Shown here: positions 24,401 to 38,212 of the stretch, one piece after another | How the letters are laid out: each line of letters opens with the position of its first letter | Numbering within the stretch: position 1 is the first letter of the stretch | Assembly (NCBI GenBank): GCA_963924555.1 | Contig: OZ004581.1 | Coordinates: forward strand, 4,875,338 to 4,939,337 | DNA length: 64,000 nt | Direction: 5' to 3' | Source of the DNA: Crambe crambe | Taxonomy: Eukaryota; Porifera; Demospongiae; Poecilosclerida; Crambeidae | The notes under the pieces: generated by a model | Databases searched by the model: none | Told to the model about the DNA's origin: nothing | What the model saw: only the letters and a program-made list of their open reading frames with translations | Translations under genes and position numbers: made by a program

Positions 24401-27371
24401 TTGTATTTCTAGTTGATAAAGGCCAGCTTGCCAAGACTTTGTATTCCTGTGAATTCTTTGACAGAGCTGTCGATATGATTGAGAGCGATTCAAAAAGCTC
24501 AGGCTCAGCAGTAAAGCTTATTAGTGGCATGTCTAAATTCAAACTTTATCGAAGAGAACAGTTTCTTTTGCGTCAAAGTAAATCTCTACTTCCTGCACCA
24601 GAGTGGCATCGAAGGCACCAGCTTTGCTACGAGGATGCCAAAATTTGTATACAGTCTCTGTGTTCAGTTTTAGATGACACTGGCAAGTTGGATGATGAGC
24701 CTTCTTTCATGCTCGATCAAGCCATCATTGATTATTCAACGCAGACAAACAGTTTGTTCAAATTGCGAAGGTGTGCACTTTGCAGAAAGAAGGGAAAACT
24801 CTACCATAGCCACGTGTTCCCCCACTCGATTTTGGAAGCGATTTGTTCCTCCGTATCCTTCCCTACTAACAAAAAAAGTGTTGATTCATATCGACAAGGT
24901 CATCTGCGCACTCCAAAGCAGACCACGACTTTTCTCTTCTGCTCTTCTTGTGAAAAGGTATTTAGTGACCATGGGGAAACACAATTTCCACCACTTTTTT
25001 TCAGGAAAGTGTACGATGAAGCAAAGCCCTCTAGTATCCTGCTGGAACAAGATATTGAGTATGGAGAATGGCTTTATCTGTTTTGTGTTGGCATAGTCTT
25101 TAGAAGCTTATGTGAGTCACTTGACGATGGTTATATCAATGACAGCTCGTTTTACGATCTCTTTACTCAATGTCGACGTTGTTTGCTGGATCCAACTCGT
25201 GCAAAATCTGTAACAGACGACCAACGACCACTCCTAGCCATGATAATAAATCCTACGAGGGGCGATGAAGAAGATGTCAAGTACGGCTTTATCAATTTTG
25301 CTTTAACCAGTGGCCTTGGTTTGACAACACTGAGCATACTTACACTGGATGCCTTAGTTCCTTTGAGTCCTCTAAAGGTGCATTTTGTCTTTGTTTCGTT
25401 TGGTGTTTTCAGTCTTATAGCCCTCGTGGAAAGAGAAAATGCTGAGTACCTATCCAAGGAATGCTTTATAAATCCCCATGGAGGCATTTATCATGTCTTA
25501 GAAGATGCAAAACGACGTGAAATCATTCCCACGGGGTTGTGGAAGTTGTTTCGTGAAACTGCAGAAGAGCATGAAAAGAGATATGTAGAAGGGATGATGC
25601 TAAATGTGAGCAAGCATCAAATAGAAGATCCAGATCCCGACAGAGCCAGCACTTTTGGCATTGCTGATGCATTTCAATCTGATGTTGCAGCGTTTGGTAA
25701 CGTCATTGTCCCAGCACCTCTGCAAGATAACAACAAAGTCATAAATCATATACCTGCTGGTTTTAGTGTCACTAACCTGCCTGGTCAGCAACTTCTCTGT
25801 CTCCCTCAAGGTCATCGATGCATTATGCACTTCAACATCATCCTTGCTGATGACGAAGGTGCTACTATTTTTTTGGCTGTTGAGAATAATCTCTCATGCC
25901 CAGATTCAATACCTTATATCATCTACCACGAGTATTTAGAAGGTGTACAGATAAATAGTGCATTCTACATTGACCGTGATACAGCAGTTGCTGGGCAATA
26001 TTTTCTGGATAAGTCGAAAGAAATTGTCAATCGGTCACAAGGAGTTGAAGAGCTCCACTCCAATATCGACAGTGTTCTTCCAATGCTTCTCGATTCCAAA
26101 GGAATACAATCCTTGAAGTCTCTGTTATTCTTTTCTCAAAAGAGGTTAGTTATATGGCCTTGGCCAAGTGACCTCAAAATTTTTAGGCCCGGATTAATAA
26201 AATTAATAATGCTGGCATTTTTGAGCATTATATGTAGAAACAATAAGCAATAATTATTATAGACAGCTTACTTGAGACATTAGAGGCAATACACCACCTA
26301 ACCTACTTGTGTTAATATGGAATGTGGATGTGAGATTCAACCCTCCTTAGCTTCTGTTCACAGAGTTTTTGCTATAAATTCAAGAAAGACTACATCGAAG
26401 CTTAAGTTATGCTGCAGTATAACCCATTCACTTAAAATCATTATAAGTAATATTGAAGTGAGAATTATAGGTATAATTTGAAAGCATTATAAGGCATGAA
26501 GAATTATTTATCTGCTTGGGCCTACCACAAATAGACTATACAGTGGAACCTCCAATGAGGACACCCAACATAGGACAAACATTGCATACATACTCTATAC
26601 AAAAATAACCTCCAACCTCTCTATAAAGGACAAAAGCAGGCTAGGGTCCCTCGGAGGTTTACCTATAGGTCTAACATGTACTAAATTTCACTGTTCTGGT
26701 GCTAAGTCACTGTTATGGTTATTTCTATACAGTGAAATTATTAATTTTTGTGTGTATTCTATAGGCCACATACTAATTTTGATATCAAGTGTGCAGATCA
26801 TTTACGCTGCTGGTACTGTAACAATCGTTGTAACATCTGCATGGAGCCAGCTGCCTTTGGAATGATAACCGTTAAAGAGGATGGTAACAGATTGTTCTTT
26901 TGCAGCCAAAAATGCCAGTCACTCTTGTCATTGAGTGCCAGTGAGGATAATTTACAGGCTCTTGATTCCTTTGAAAGCCCACCACACACGCATTCCCATA
27001 CATCTGCTCTATCAAGCGAGCACAGAGAACTTGCGTACATTTTTTTCCAGTCTTCATCTGAGGAAGGCTACGGGTATTTTGACTTGACCCTGGTCTTAGG
27101 AGATACGGAATCTGGTGGAGAGATTTCAGAGAGCATCTATTGTGTTATGTACTACCGAGGATTGCAGGAGCAGCATTTGGTTGGTTTCTACATGTCAGAG
27201 AAGCTGGAGCCGAAACTGAAGGCCGATCCTTTATTGAGTTCCTATTTTCCAGAAAAAAATCTTGATCAATTTAGTCCAAGTGATATTTCTAACTTGATCG
27301 CCACATCTTTGGTTTACTTGGAATGTGCAGATTTAAAGGCTCTTGTGGTAAAACATATGCAAAAACAATGA
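21403..27371 (+). CDS. Large helical-repeat protein with HNH-like zinc domain and C-terminal Cys cluster (five exons)
   Basis: Exons 21403-21649, 22105-22265, 23519-24142, 24394-26144 and 26765-27371 join with compatible phases (1, 0, 0, 2) at GT-AG sites and give about 1129 residues. Residues 1-350 are helical, ARM/HEAT-like (for example LRRMVLSLLTTIYNCAYNAG and ILTCCILLNLLMETS). Near residue 470 comes CALCRKKGKLYHSHVFPHS and near 527 FLFCSSCEKVFSDHGETQF: two CxxC knuckles around an H-HxxPxS motif, the layout of HNH/treble-clef nuclease-like domains known from bacterial SHxxPK...CxxCE families. Then EYGEWLYLFCVGIVFRSL follows, as in those bacterial proteins. The last exon holds CWYCNNRCNICMEP and FFCSQKC, a second Cys-rich zinc cluster. 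Function is unknown; a nucleic-acid or signalling role is only inference. The third donor (TTA|GTATGC) was chosen because it alone keeps frame. A MITE lies in intron 2. Confidence 0.8.
22344..22902. mobile_element. MITE in intron 2 of the HNH-like gene
   Basis: TAGCCTCGTACCCAGGCCCA at the left faces its complement at the right (TGGGCCTGGGTACAAGGCTA), one mismatch. A close copy of the interior and right end, including the sequence beyond the inverted repeat, lies at 56135-56730. The ends are related to the MITE at 43175-43340. Confidence 0.85.
23229..23265. repeat. C-run and (CA)n microsatellite, intronic
   Basis: CCCCCCCCC is followed by about 13 CA repeats within intron 2 of the HNH-like gene. 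Confidence 0.9.
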
Positions 27372-29473
27372 TGTTGAAGTGGATTTAGTGATTATGTATG
27401 GAAATTTCATTGGCTATATTGAAAACTATAATAATTACAACACTTTACTCGGATAGCTTCCTCAGGAATGAAAAAATTTATGAGTGAGAGAAAAGAGTGA
27501 TTGGCTATAGCTAGATCTAAGACTTCCATGGCAATGATCAAAATTAATGAGCACTATCTGAGCTGTGGCATTGGGGAAAGGTCCACCAGAAAGTTCATGG
27601 GCCCTTAATTGCAGGCTCTTGCAGCCCCCCCCCCCACCATAATTGACATCATCTGCTTCCCTTTGCAAGACTCTAAAGTGGACTCAACGAATCAGTTCTT
27701 TTGGACTGGAGCACACATCAGTGCCCTGAGGAAAGAATGGCTGCATGGGAAAGGGAGAAAATCTGTGCCCTAATCATGAGATCTGTGCTGGAGCCTGGAA
27801 GATATTAGAGATACTAATTATGCGCACGCGCATTGTTTGAAGGGTGGGGCTGATTTGTGGTGTGCATTATTTAGTATCTATGTTTTCACCGTTGTTTGCA
27901 GCTTGCTCGTAGAGTGTCTGCCTAACTGAAAGAAGTTTCATTCAGAGGGAAGTGCTTTGTAGGAACCATCTGTGAGCAAGAAATTTGTGTATACACCAGA
28001 GACATACCTAAGGCTCTTGTTACATACTGTAGTGTCATAGCTACCAGTGATCCACTCATCTGATCATGGAGCTGAAAAGAGATTTTGTCTTGACAGAGTG
28101 AGTGTGTCTGGAGAGAGCACTTATGATGATCATGCATTCTTCTCCCATTTGCTGACACTAATCACACACTGACCCATTTATTGACTCCTCTCTCCCTTGA
28201 TAGGGTTCTGCATCATTTGAATGCCTGAGAACACCCTTGTATGATTCCAATGACCATGCCTCAATTCAAATTGACATTGTGTCCTTAATGTTTAGACCCT
28301 TTACCCACTCCATCTTAGCTAAAGTGGCAGTGCAGGAACTTTGTTGAAGTCACTGATGCATGGGAAGGTGTCCTTTAATATGTTGATCTCCCTGGTCCAA
28401 GGATGGATCTCTGTGTGTTACTGTAAATACTAGGAGACATGTTGTCCTGGAGAGAAGTTCAGGTATTAACCGCATCCATGCCATACTGAAAAAGTACTGC
28501 TAAAAAACCTGACATAGACAACTTCCCTGTTTGTTTCTCCTTTGTCTAGTTGATATGGGATGAGGACTGTATGTCCAACACAATAATGATTATAACCACT
28601 CCATGTATTCCCAGCACTTAGTCCTCTCTCCCTTGATAGGGTTCCTGCACCTTCTGAATGCCTTAGAACCTACCCCTGTATGTCTTCATGTTTGAATTTA
28701 ACCCCCTCCACCCCTTTCTCCCTGGTGAGCAAGTTGTGGGTTATTAGGAGTCGTTGAAAGAGCTTGGAGAGAGATCTCTATAAGTTGACTGATCAGAACT
28801 CAAATTATAAATACTGTCCTCCCCATTATCATGGTTTGAGACCCAAGCTTTAACAGGCATCCATTTATTCATCTAATGATACATATGACACAGTACTATT
28901 ATTATGGTATGACACAGAGGGCTGGGTGGCAGTATAGAATTTTGCCTGGTACTTGATTGCATGTTGTTGTCTCAGTGAGTGATGGTCTAAATGACTACTT
29001 AGGCTGGTACTGGGACTGGTGAAATCTAATAATCATTTGTAGGGTTAATGTAAGGGATGTGGCTTTTATGCGAAATACCTTTCATTCACAACATCAAAGT
29101 CAATACAGGTCTGGAGCTGTCTATGGGACCTTACCAATATTTGATTGTTTCCAGTATAATAAATTCCCCCGAAGATGAAAGTCTTATGGTTATGTGAGGA
29201 TCTGGTATGATGATGTGTGCTTGCTCTCATGATGGCTTGTAGGTACATATCATACTCGACCTTTGCTGGTATTACCAAAAAAGGTGAGGACTATTTTGGC
29301 AACAGTGTAGCCCAAGTCTCACAAATCACCCTTTACCTCTTAACGTACAAGGGCCTGGCTCTAAGTGTTTTCAGTCCTCCAGGTGAACTTGCTCCTTGGT
29401 TACCTGGTTAGATGTGTTGTGACATGATTTTAAAATTATCAAAAACAAAATAAAAACAAAATAAAAAATAACA

Positions 29474-29531
<58 letters not shown>

Positions 29532-32500
29532 AGAAACCAAGAAATTAAACTAATGTGATTGACTTTTCCTCATGAGTAGAGCAGGGCTTCATTTTTTTTG
29601 AACACTTTACTGTTCTCTTCACATGTACATAAAACAAACATTAAGTTCCTCCCCCCCCCCCCCTCCGTGATGAATAATGGTCTCTCTCATGAGTCACCCC
29701 AAAACTGCTTCCTTGGCTTTCACAGATGGTGTTGCTGCTGCTGCTGCTTCACTTGTGCCTAAATAACTCGTGCAATTCGTTATTGCATACATGAGACCAA
29801 AATTAGTAATACACACACAGTATCCAGACTCCAGGGGTTGTTGATGTTAAATTGTTTTTTGCATTGCCATATTATGGATCATGTGTTGCAGAGCTTATGA
29901 TAACAGCGTGACACCTGACATTTCCAGCTTATATTGGCATAAGTACTTCACACTGATCCAATGTCTGGTTAAATGTTAGGACAAACTATACTTTGTGGGG
30001 ACAGTGTGTCCGGTCTTCTTATCATAAGCACTGTGTTGGTCAACAGGAATACCTCTCCCATGGTGACTCTGATATCCATGAGAGTATAGCATGTCTTTGG
30101 TTAATTTTGCATGTGACATGCCAGCCTGCAAACTACTTATAAATTAACTTGGTGGTATCAGGTAAAGTGATATAGCTAAAAATTAATGTGATCTCCAAGG
30201 ACACTTGCAATTATAGAGGAATGTTTTTACTTGTTGCAGACACCATGTCATGACATGCATGGCCTCTAGGAGTCCACTTGCCCTGTCATCTGCGAGCAGG
30301 AAAATGTCTTCATCAGGTGAGGTGTACCAGTTGTAGCTAAAGATCATCACAATACTGAGTCATATCATTATTGTCTTGACTGAAAAACTGCAAAGAGCTG
30401 TGACTCACTGCACAGTTGTGCAGTGAGTAGCAATGAACTCTAGTCAGATTTCCTGCTTAGTATGGTGGTTGCCCTTGGAAAAATAAACTACCCCATGCCC
30501 AATAATGTTGCTTCCTGAGAAGTAAATCCAGCCATTAAGGAAAAGAACCAAATTAGATTGCACATCAAGTTACACCACACATAAGAAAACCATTCTTAGT
30601 TAGTAAGAAAGCCCACACACTTCTTGGGATGATTTCTTTATAAGGGTGTGAGGGAGGCAATCCTTAAGTTGTTAGCCCTTCCTCTACTCAATAGTATTAG
30701 TATGCAACCAGGCTCAGTGCAACAGCCTGCCTCCTCTACTTGCCCCTCCCCCTCCTGAATTGAAAAAATTACGTATCTTTTTTCCTCCACATTTTAGAGA
30801 TCATACAAGGCCACCTTCTAGATCTGGAAATTATGTTTCTCAGCCATTTGCCCACTAGCTAGATTGAGGTGATGCGTAATACATGCTACTAATAAGATTA
30901 TGTACCACAAGTCGCAGTTGCTTTTAGCACAATGCTGACATTTTTTTTTTTGGCCGTAGCAAAAAAACAAAACACTATCCCAATAATTTGGTTCCTCATG
31001 AGTAGCTATGTAGCATAAATCATTAATCACTGACCATCACTTATTCTCGACCGCACTGTATCAATAGTCGATCATCATTATATGATTAAAGTTTACACTA
31101 GTTTCTGGGTGGGCATCCGGAAAGTTTACGGAAGAGCCTGGTGTCAGTAATGATAGCTATGGCTGTGTCAGTGACAAAAGGGAAGGGGAAGTTGAAGCGA
31201 CCAGCGAATGCTAGAAGCTCTTCAAGCAGTTCGTAATGGCACTTTCGATTGCTTAGAAAAGCATGCAGCAGGCTATTATTTGTTCTGTATGCTTGAGTGT
31301 GTTCCATTGTATGATTTTATTAATGCTGTGTAGTTCTATATGAGAAAAAATCAGCAATATTTGACTAGTCGACAGAAATCAGTGAGTGATTGACAAAATG
31401 GTAATGGTATTATTGTTTATAATGAGTGGTCGACAATCATTTTACTTACTAGTATAGTATAGTAAAACGTCATCATAGTCATCTGTAGCTTTTCTCACAA
31501 TACCATAGGAACCCCTAAATACAATATGTAAACAATATGGAATGAAATCCTGCAATGTGGATCGACACTTTAGGATAGAAGTTTAGAAACACTAACACAC
31601 CATCCATGATTGGGGGAGGGGCTTTTATACTCACATGCCCAATGATGTTTAGAACTCTGTACTGATTAACATGAGTGTAATGCTGAATAAGGGATTGATT
31701 AAAAAATGGCATACAGGGTACATAATAATTCAGCAAGCGAGCGCAGCGAGCGAGCTGACTCTCAGGTCATGACTCATTGAAATATCTACACTCCAAAATG
31801 CCCCAGGCATACATATGTTGGTACTTAGCTAGTACGTGTGTGATTAGTAGCACTGCCTGCTGTGTGTGCATAAGCATGCTCCAATTGTAATGAGCTAGAT
31901 TATTTTCTACAGCTTTTTGTCATAGAGGTGCTAGGCTTATCTAAGTGGATTGTAGGCACTTGGCTTATCTAAGTGCTTGTGGTAAGCATTTACAGTTTTC
32001 TACATGTATGTATGGAGCTTCCTGGTTGGAATCACCACTAACATGACTCTTAGCAATATCAAGCACTGGAGCCTATCAGTTACTTGCTCACTGTTAAATG
32101 CTGCACATTGCTACGTCTAGTAGTTGTAGAGGCTCTAGGCTTATTTATAACGTATAAACTCAATAACAAAATCATCGAAAGAGTTGAAACACTAAATTAA
32201 AGAATGCTTACTCGCTCGCTGTCAAAATTATTGCCCTAGTTATGTGATTTACCTTTACCTCAAATTCCTCTTTGGTGATAATGTGTATCAATAATTATTG
32301 CAGGTGCTCTTCTGATGAAACGTGAGGAAAGTGGAAGCTTAGGAGTGGGAAGGATGTATTATGGTTCTGGCTCAGCTGAAATACTGCAAAATTATTGTAT
32401 ACGTCCTTTGAATTAGACAAAAGAAGGGCCTATTTCCACACTCTGGATCTGCCTTTGTATACAATTTCAATGCATTGGGTCATCGTCTGACTCACTGAAC

Positions 32501-33028
32501 TAACCTCGCATCAAACGTAGTATAGAAATGTTTGGGGTTAAAGTTCACGTAACTTGTTGCAGCTAGGTCATAACCAACTGATACACATGGCACAGGGTTT
32601 TTATATAGCTCACAGGTTATAGCTACCTATGCTAGCTGAATTCATAAGGATTCCAATGCCAAGTTAATTAATCAGCTTTTTGTAGTAAGTGTGCCTTGTG
32701 CCTTGGCACTGTGTTTAACTCCATATATAGCTATCTAGGAGTTAATACACCATAGGCTACTAAATGGAAATGTGCATGCTTTACTTGAGTTCAGATTTCA
32801 GTTTAGTTTTAGTTGTCATACAACTCACTTCAAGATTTTCAGCTGGCATAACTAAAAATAAATTTGATAGGCTGCAATGCTTTGAATTAGGGGGATACCC
32901 CCTTTTGCCATGGTAGTGGCCAGAATAATTACCTTCTAAAATTTTGAACCTGTGGAAGCCCCATAATTATACAGTACAGTTAATATTATATACATGAGCA
33001 ATCCTGTGGAAACCTCATATACACTTAC
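27372..33028. other. Gene-poor stretch with dispersed and simple repeats
   Basis: No gene with splice support. 27820-28400 is related to 60340-60870 (shared CATTCAGAGGGAAG, GGAACCATCTGTGAGCAAG and GACCCTTTACCCACTC). Within it TCTCTCCCTTGATAGGGTTC occurs twice (about 28190 and 28628). 29478-29530 is a (CA)n microsatellite. 30403-30428 is a 26-base palindrome, ACTCACTGCACA facing itself. 31724-32232 is a possible MITE with AGCGAGCGAG facing CTCGCTCGCT. A minus frame at 31098-31307 (69 residues) is well formed but unidentified. Confidence 0.55.
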
Positions 33029-33410
33029 TTAGCCTCGTCATAGATATACTAGACTACGTACACAGGATTGGAAACAGGGCATGCGCGCGTAGAATTTATA
33101 GACCATCCGTGTAGGTACCTGGCGAACAGAGAAATCTTACACAAAATAAGAAAGAGGGTGAAAGGCAAGGTATTTTGCGCAGCAATAATTATGATTATAA
33201 GTGAAAAGGCTCAATGACCTATAGCTGTAGTAGTTTATCATGTCAGTTTAGTCTATTTACTGTTGCTATGGAAGAAAAACGTGGAAACAGGTGACTGAAA
33301 AGTTTTGTGGCACTCCTACTACTAAAATAGAAGTCTAGCTGCCTTAGTTTTGGTATAAAATGAAAGATACTAGTTGACCATATGTACTCAAGTAGTTTTA
33401 ATTTTGTGCA

Positions 33411-33608
33411 GGGCTGGAGATGGCATGCCATTTGCCATTGATGGTTTAAGAAGCCATTTCACTATGTTGTTGTTCTTATATGAGGAGATGGATACCTTCT
33501 TGTATCAGGGGCAGGAAAGGATACACTGGGGCAGCTTTACTCTTCATCTTGATCCCTCAAAACAAGTATATCACAACAAATCTCTCGATGAATTGGATGT
33601 TCAGCAGT
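33411..33608 (+). CDS. Exon-like ORF inside the CATAGATA element
   Basis: After a TTTTGTGCAG acceptor the frame reads AGDGMPFAIDGLRSHFTMLL, then a Tyr/Glu-rich stretch and GSFTLHLDPSKQVYHNKSLD. Codon use looks coding, but the family is unknown and no downstream exon was found. It may be a captured host exon or a piece of the element's own protein. Confidence 0.35.
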
Positions 33609-34418
33609 GCACTATCAGTACTTGTTATTATCATTTTTTTATTATAACATGAAAGGAAATATGTGTAAAGTGACAGTATTAGTTGCTACATTATAGTATC
33701 CTTCTTTACTATAGCTTTTCTTGACAGCCAGCCATGGGTAATCTGAAGAAACAGTAACATCAACATGATTTTTTTACAGGCACCTTTAAAAAGTACATAT
33801 GTACATATAAATGATCACTACCTAACAGATTAGTGGGGAAAAAGAGACTATACTTTTAACATCCAAGCTCCAGAGGTCCACAAAGTCGAACTACCATTGT
33901 TACTCGCAATTATACCCTCTAACACTTGAGAAACCAGCCTTTTTAAGAACTATGCTTGTTTAGCACTATACTAGCCCACTCTTTGCATTCTTTGAACTTA
34001 CCAATTGGCTATAGTTTAGCAGAAATTTGGCACACTACTTCTCCTCCCCTGTTTGTTTGGGGCAATTTAGCACGAACAGCTGCCTACACGGATTGTCAGT
34101 ATTGTCGTTATGGGCGCACGTGACCTGTTTCCAATCCTGTGTACGTACACAGCGAAAAATCCACAGCCCGTAATTGACCCGTAACATACGTGTAACGGAT
34201 CGAAATTCCTGATCTGTAGGCAGTCCGTGGGGCAGCAAGTCTGATTTTATCTGTAGCCACGAGTCTGTTACAGCCCTGTAGCACATTTGTACTTTATCTG
34301 GAATGGAGTAATTTTTGATCGTGTGAAGACCTCGAGCTACTATTATAAACATGGTGTCTGTATAAACTTGTGAGTTACTAGAAATGACAAGCTAAGAATA
34401 CAGAGCACATAAGTCTAG

Positions 34419-37400
34419 CTATGGCATTTTGTATACATTTAAACAGTACATAGGGTTTTTATTGCTATGTTTGTAGAAAAGAGTTAGTTGTTCAATTTCT
34501 TCTCGTTCTACTACTTTAGGTCTTTTCACTTGTACGAAGGAGCAAGCTGGAGTGCATTGGTGGATGATAGAAACGGATTCTACCACACTTTCAGATCTCA
34601 CTACAATTATTCTTGACTGCAGTTCCAAAAGTGGACATTCGACGTCATTCATTATGTAAGTTCCACCGATTTGTATTTTCTCAAATGGCTTTAGTACACA
34701 GTATGAATCTCCTCCCTCCACTTTGAAACACATCAACAATTGTGCATACTGTAGCTGGATGAAAATAATTAGCAGTAAAGTTATTTACATGGTATCATAT
34801 AGCTATAGCTTACATCTGATTTGTTGTAGGAAATATATTCCTTTACGTTGATAAGCTTCCCATTTTGACCTATTACCGCTGAAAACAAGTGAGCTCTTTG
34901 AAATGGGTCTAGCTCTTCAGGGTGCATGAATGGAAATGTGTGCATTGCAATCTCTTCAATGTCCTTCACAGTAGAGGTAGTGACATTGAGGTCCTGAAGG
35001 AATGATATCATTTGAATGAGTGTTCAAACAATTATGAATTATACCTTTCGCAGACAACCAGGCTGGTATATGTCTTTTTCAGCTGCTAGCTCTTTTGCTG
35101 CAGTGCCAAAGAGATACTGCTGAACCTCATTACAGTTGAAGAGATCCTTCAAGCCAGTTCCTGCCCTAAAAATGGTATTTTTGTCCAATAGAGTAATAAA
35201 AGGAAAAAAATGAATCCACTTACTTTCCACTGTTACATAACAGCCTTAGCTGTTCGAACACAGCAAATCTAGTCGCTATATCTCTACTAGATGACTTTCT
35301 GTCACTATGTAGGTTATATGTGCGAATGATACCATTGAAGTGTTCACATCTGTTATGACAATGTGATGAATACATGGTTATACAATGCAATTTTCTTGCC
35401 TTTCTGTGTTGAATGATGATGTTGGTCCATAATCTCTCATACTTTCATGAAGATGAAGTAAAAGGTGCAGCTTTGGCTTTTGTAGCAGTGCAGGATGGCT
35501 GTTTTTCAGTGCTGTTATCAGTTCCTCTGAGGCTTGCTTGACTTCATGAATCTGTTCTTCAGTAATCAAAGTGCAGTATGCCAATGCAAAAACCTACAAA
35601 TGAAATCAGTGTAAGATCTAGATTATTAATATTCCTAAGTATACATACATACCTTTGATAGAGCTAACCAAATATTTTTTTCATCAGGAGTTAGGTATTC
35701 CCATAGTATAAACAATGATATTTGGGCAAGAACCTTAAAATCCCGACCATGAAAGGTTCTGTACACCCGACAAAGAGATGGTGACAAAGTTGTTTTAAAT
35801 GAGGACTTCGGGAATGATTCCACCCGTGCTTTTATTTCTTCCTTCTGTCGAGATGTTAACCTACTCATAAGCTCATTCATTAGGTATTTGTATGGACCCA
35901 AGAGAATCGTGTGTAAGCACTCAACAGGAGTACTTCTATAATAGTATACAATAGTATTCAAAGTAATGATACTATGTTAGTTTTTAACTTGCTTGTAAAT
36001 GTCGATGCCTAGCTCAAAAAGGGGATTGTAATTCTCCCTTAACCCACATTTTGTCCTTAGATGAGTTTTATCCTGGCTTGTGGTTGCATCCATAATACCT
36101 TGCACTAGATCAAGGGTGGTATCAATTGTTCTCTTTGTCCCTATTTCTGCTGGATTAACTGTCTTGTCACACTGTTATGATAATACATAACATGTATGAT
36201 AATAGTTAACTGATTGTTGTTTCATTTATTCACCTCGCAGATTCTGCAAAATTTGTTTGCTGTACTCCCCATGTGGTTCACCAGTTCTGAAGCTCTTACA
36301 TTATCACAGATGAAACAAATTGTTGGTGCTACCACCATTATGTTTTGCTTCAATTTTGCATCAAACATCACAACTCCTTCCTCCAGTAACTTCAAGTCTG
36401 TCACAATAGCTTCAGCCATGTCTATTGCTGTCACTTGATTTGATGCAGCTATAAGGTGAATGTTTTCAGCTTTGCTATTTTCTGCTCTTGGTAATCCCGC
36501 TAACAGCAGAGCCCAAATGTCAAATTTATTCCATTTTTTGGACCTATTCCCACTTGTATCATCCGAGTATAGTATTAGTGGAATCATTTGCACATGCATT
36601 CCTTGTGATCGACCTTTCAAGTTTTTGTGGAAAATATTGATGAGGTATGACCATTCCTGCATTTATAGCATGCATGATCTGAGACTCGGCACCAACCCTC
36701 CATGCTGGCTAACTCCACACTTACCTCCTCAGTTAAGCAACGAAGTGGCGGGGTACCGGGTGGTTTTATAGTGATGTTGCTAATTGTGAACGGAAGGTGA
36801 TCAGTAACAACATCAGAGATATAGCTACATTTAAGTGGGACATGTACTGGCAGTAGAACATAGGACTGATATCGTGCCCAGTCATTGCATGAAGGTGGAC
36901 AAATTAGAAAAACATGAACCATGTCAATGATCTCATTATCCTGTGTAATAAATGTTGTGAATTGTTATACAGAGCTAACAATAATTTATCATGCCTTGAA
37001 TATGCTAAAGAATTGAAGCACTTTCCCAAATGTCCCTCTTGGGGCCCCTCCAACCAGTGACACAATATCTCCTGCGTAAATATGTCTCCCTGATTTTGTG
37101 TGTATCAACATTGGTGCGAGGTAGTTGCTATCTTTATGCCAGCGTTCAGCTTCATACATTTCACTATGTAACAGTAACTGGTAATAAGTAATATTGCTAC
37201 AATCATAATTATATACCTTATTACTCCTTCTGTGTATTGTGGGTATCTCCTAATCTTTTCTGACAATTGTGGATTATTCAAACATTTTTTGATAATAGTG
37301 GAGGGGAGATTGATGTAAAAAGGAATTCCACTAGCTGAAATGGACTATTTAATGAATAAAAGTATAGCTATGGTGTTTTTCATTGTCTTACTTTTGTTGG

Positions 37401-38049
37401 AGGTGTGTATCCAGGTAAAACTATTTTCTTCACCTCATGAAGACTAGGAACAAGAGGGTAGATTTGTTTCATAATAAATATGTCAAATCTCATAGTTGCC
37501 TCACTCTGGATAATGAAAAGTCACTTATGAAAATCAGGAATAAAAACCAACAATATTATTTACCCTTGGGTGGAGACTATGCAATTTCATATATAGGAGT
37601 GCCAACTCTTTGGATTGAAATGGGAAGTAATCTAAATTATAGAGTGATTAGCTATAACATCAAAGCTGATCAATTGTAATTACCATTGGATGATTCTGTT
37701 GTAGTTATATGCAGCAAGTGAGGACTTTCTTCCAGTTCATAGCTAAAAGTTTCCATTTCATCTTCTGGACTTTCATCACTATAATTCTGTTCATCACTAT
37801 AATTCTGCTTTTCATCACTCTCACTACAATTCTGCCGTTCACTCTGCTGTTTATCACCACCTTCAATAGCTGTTATTTATTATATTAATTCTACAAAAAA
37901 ATTTGACAATTATTATAACCTTTAATTCTCTTTTGTGCACATAATCGTCTCCTGAACAAAATTTGATGCAATTTACTCTTTGTATGCCTCTCATATTTGC
38001 TTTTATAAGGGAAGCCAAGATCACATACTTCACATCGATATTTCTCCAT
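34419..38049 (-). CDS. CACTA tnp2-type transposase, multi-exon
   Basis: Exon 1 (38049-37920) begins MEKYRCEVCDLGFPYKSKYE and holds one C2H2 finger (CEVC...H...H). Exon 2 is an acidic linker. Later exons carry SGIPFYINLPST, GDIVSLVGGAPRGTFGKVLQ, then PLILYSDDTSGNRSKKWNKF, HLIAASNQVTAIDMAEAI, ICDNVRASELVNHMGSTANK with CRICE, then STPVECLHTILLGPYKYLMN, FHGRDFKVLAQISLF, and PKLHLLLHLHESMRDYGPTS. These blocks in this order are the tnp2 transposase of CACTA elements of the Plavaka-like animal/fungal type; SDDTSG and CDN are the usual acidic positions. Frames continue across all junctions I checked. Three introns have GC instead of GT donors (36994-36993, 35992-35991, 35399-35398). The last exon ends NVYKMP at 34419. 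Confidence 0.85.
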
Positions 38050-38212
38050 TGTTGCTAACCACCCGTGCGCAAGCGCAAAGAATCTATTCGATCGAACTTT
38101 GAACTGCGAGCACGTGCGTGATCGAGAAACAATAATGATATCATAATCCTTGGGTAAGTATGTTAGCTAGCTACAGTATTAGTTACTGTCTCTGTCCCCA
38201 AACAGAGGATCA

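Noticed and set aside
26530-26700. Possible pogo-type MITE (CAGTGGAACCTCC) in the last intron of the HNH-like gene
   Set aside because: A left end is visible but no convincing inverted right end was found.
34035-34352. 105-residue minus frame at the CACTA left end
   Set aside because: It spans the terminal inverted repeat, the subterminal repeats and the flank of the host element, so it is a chance frame.
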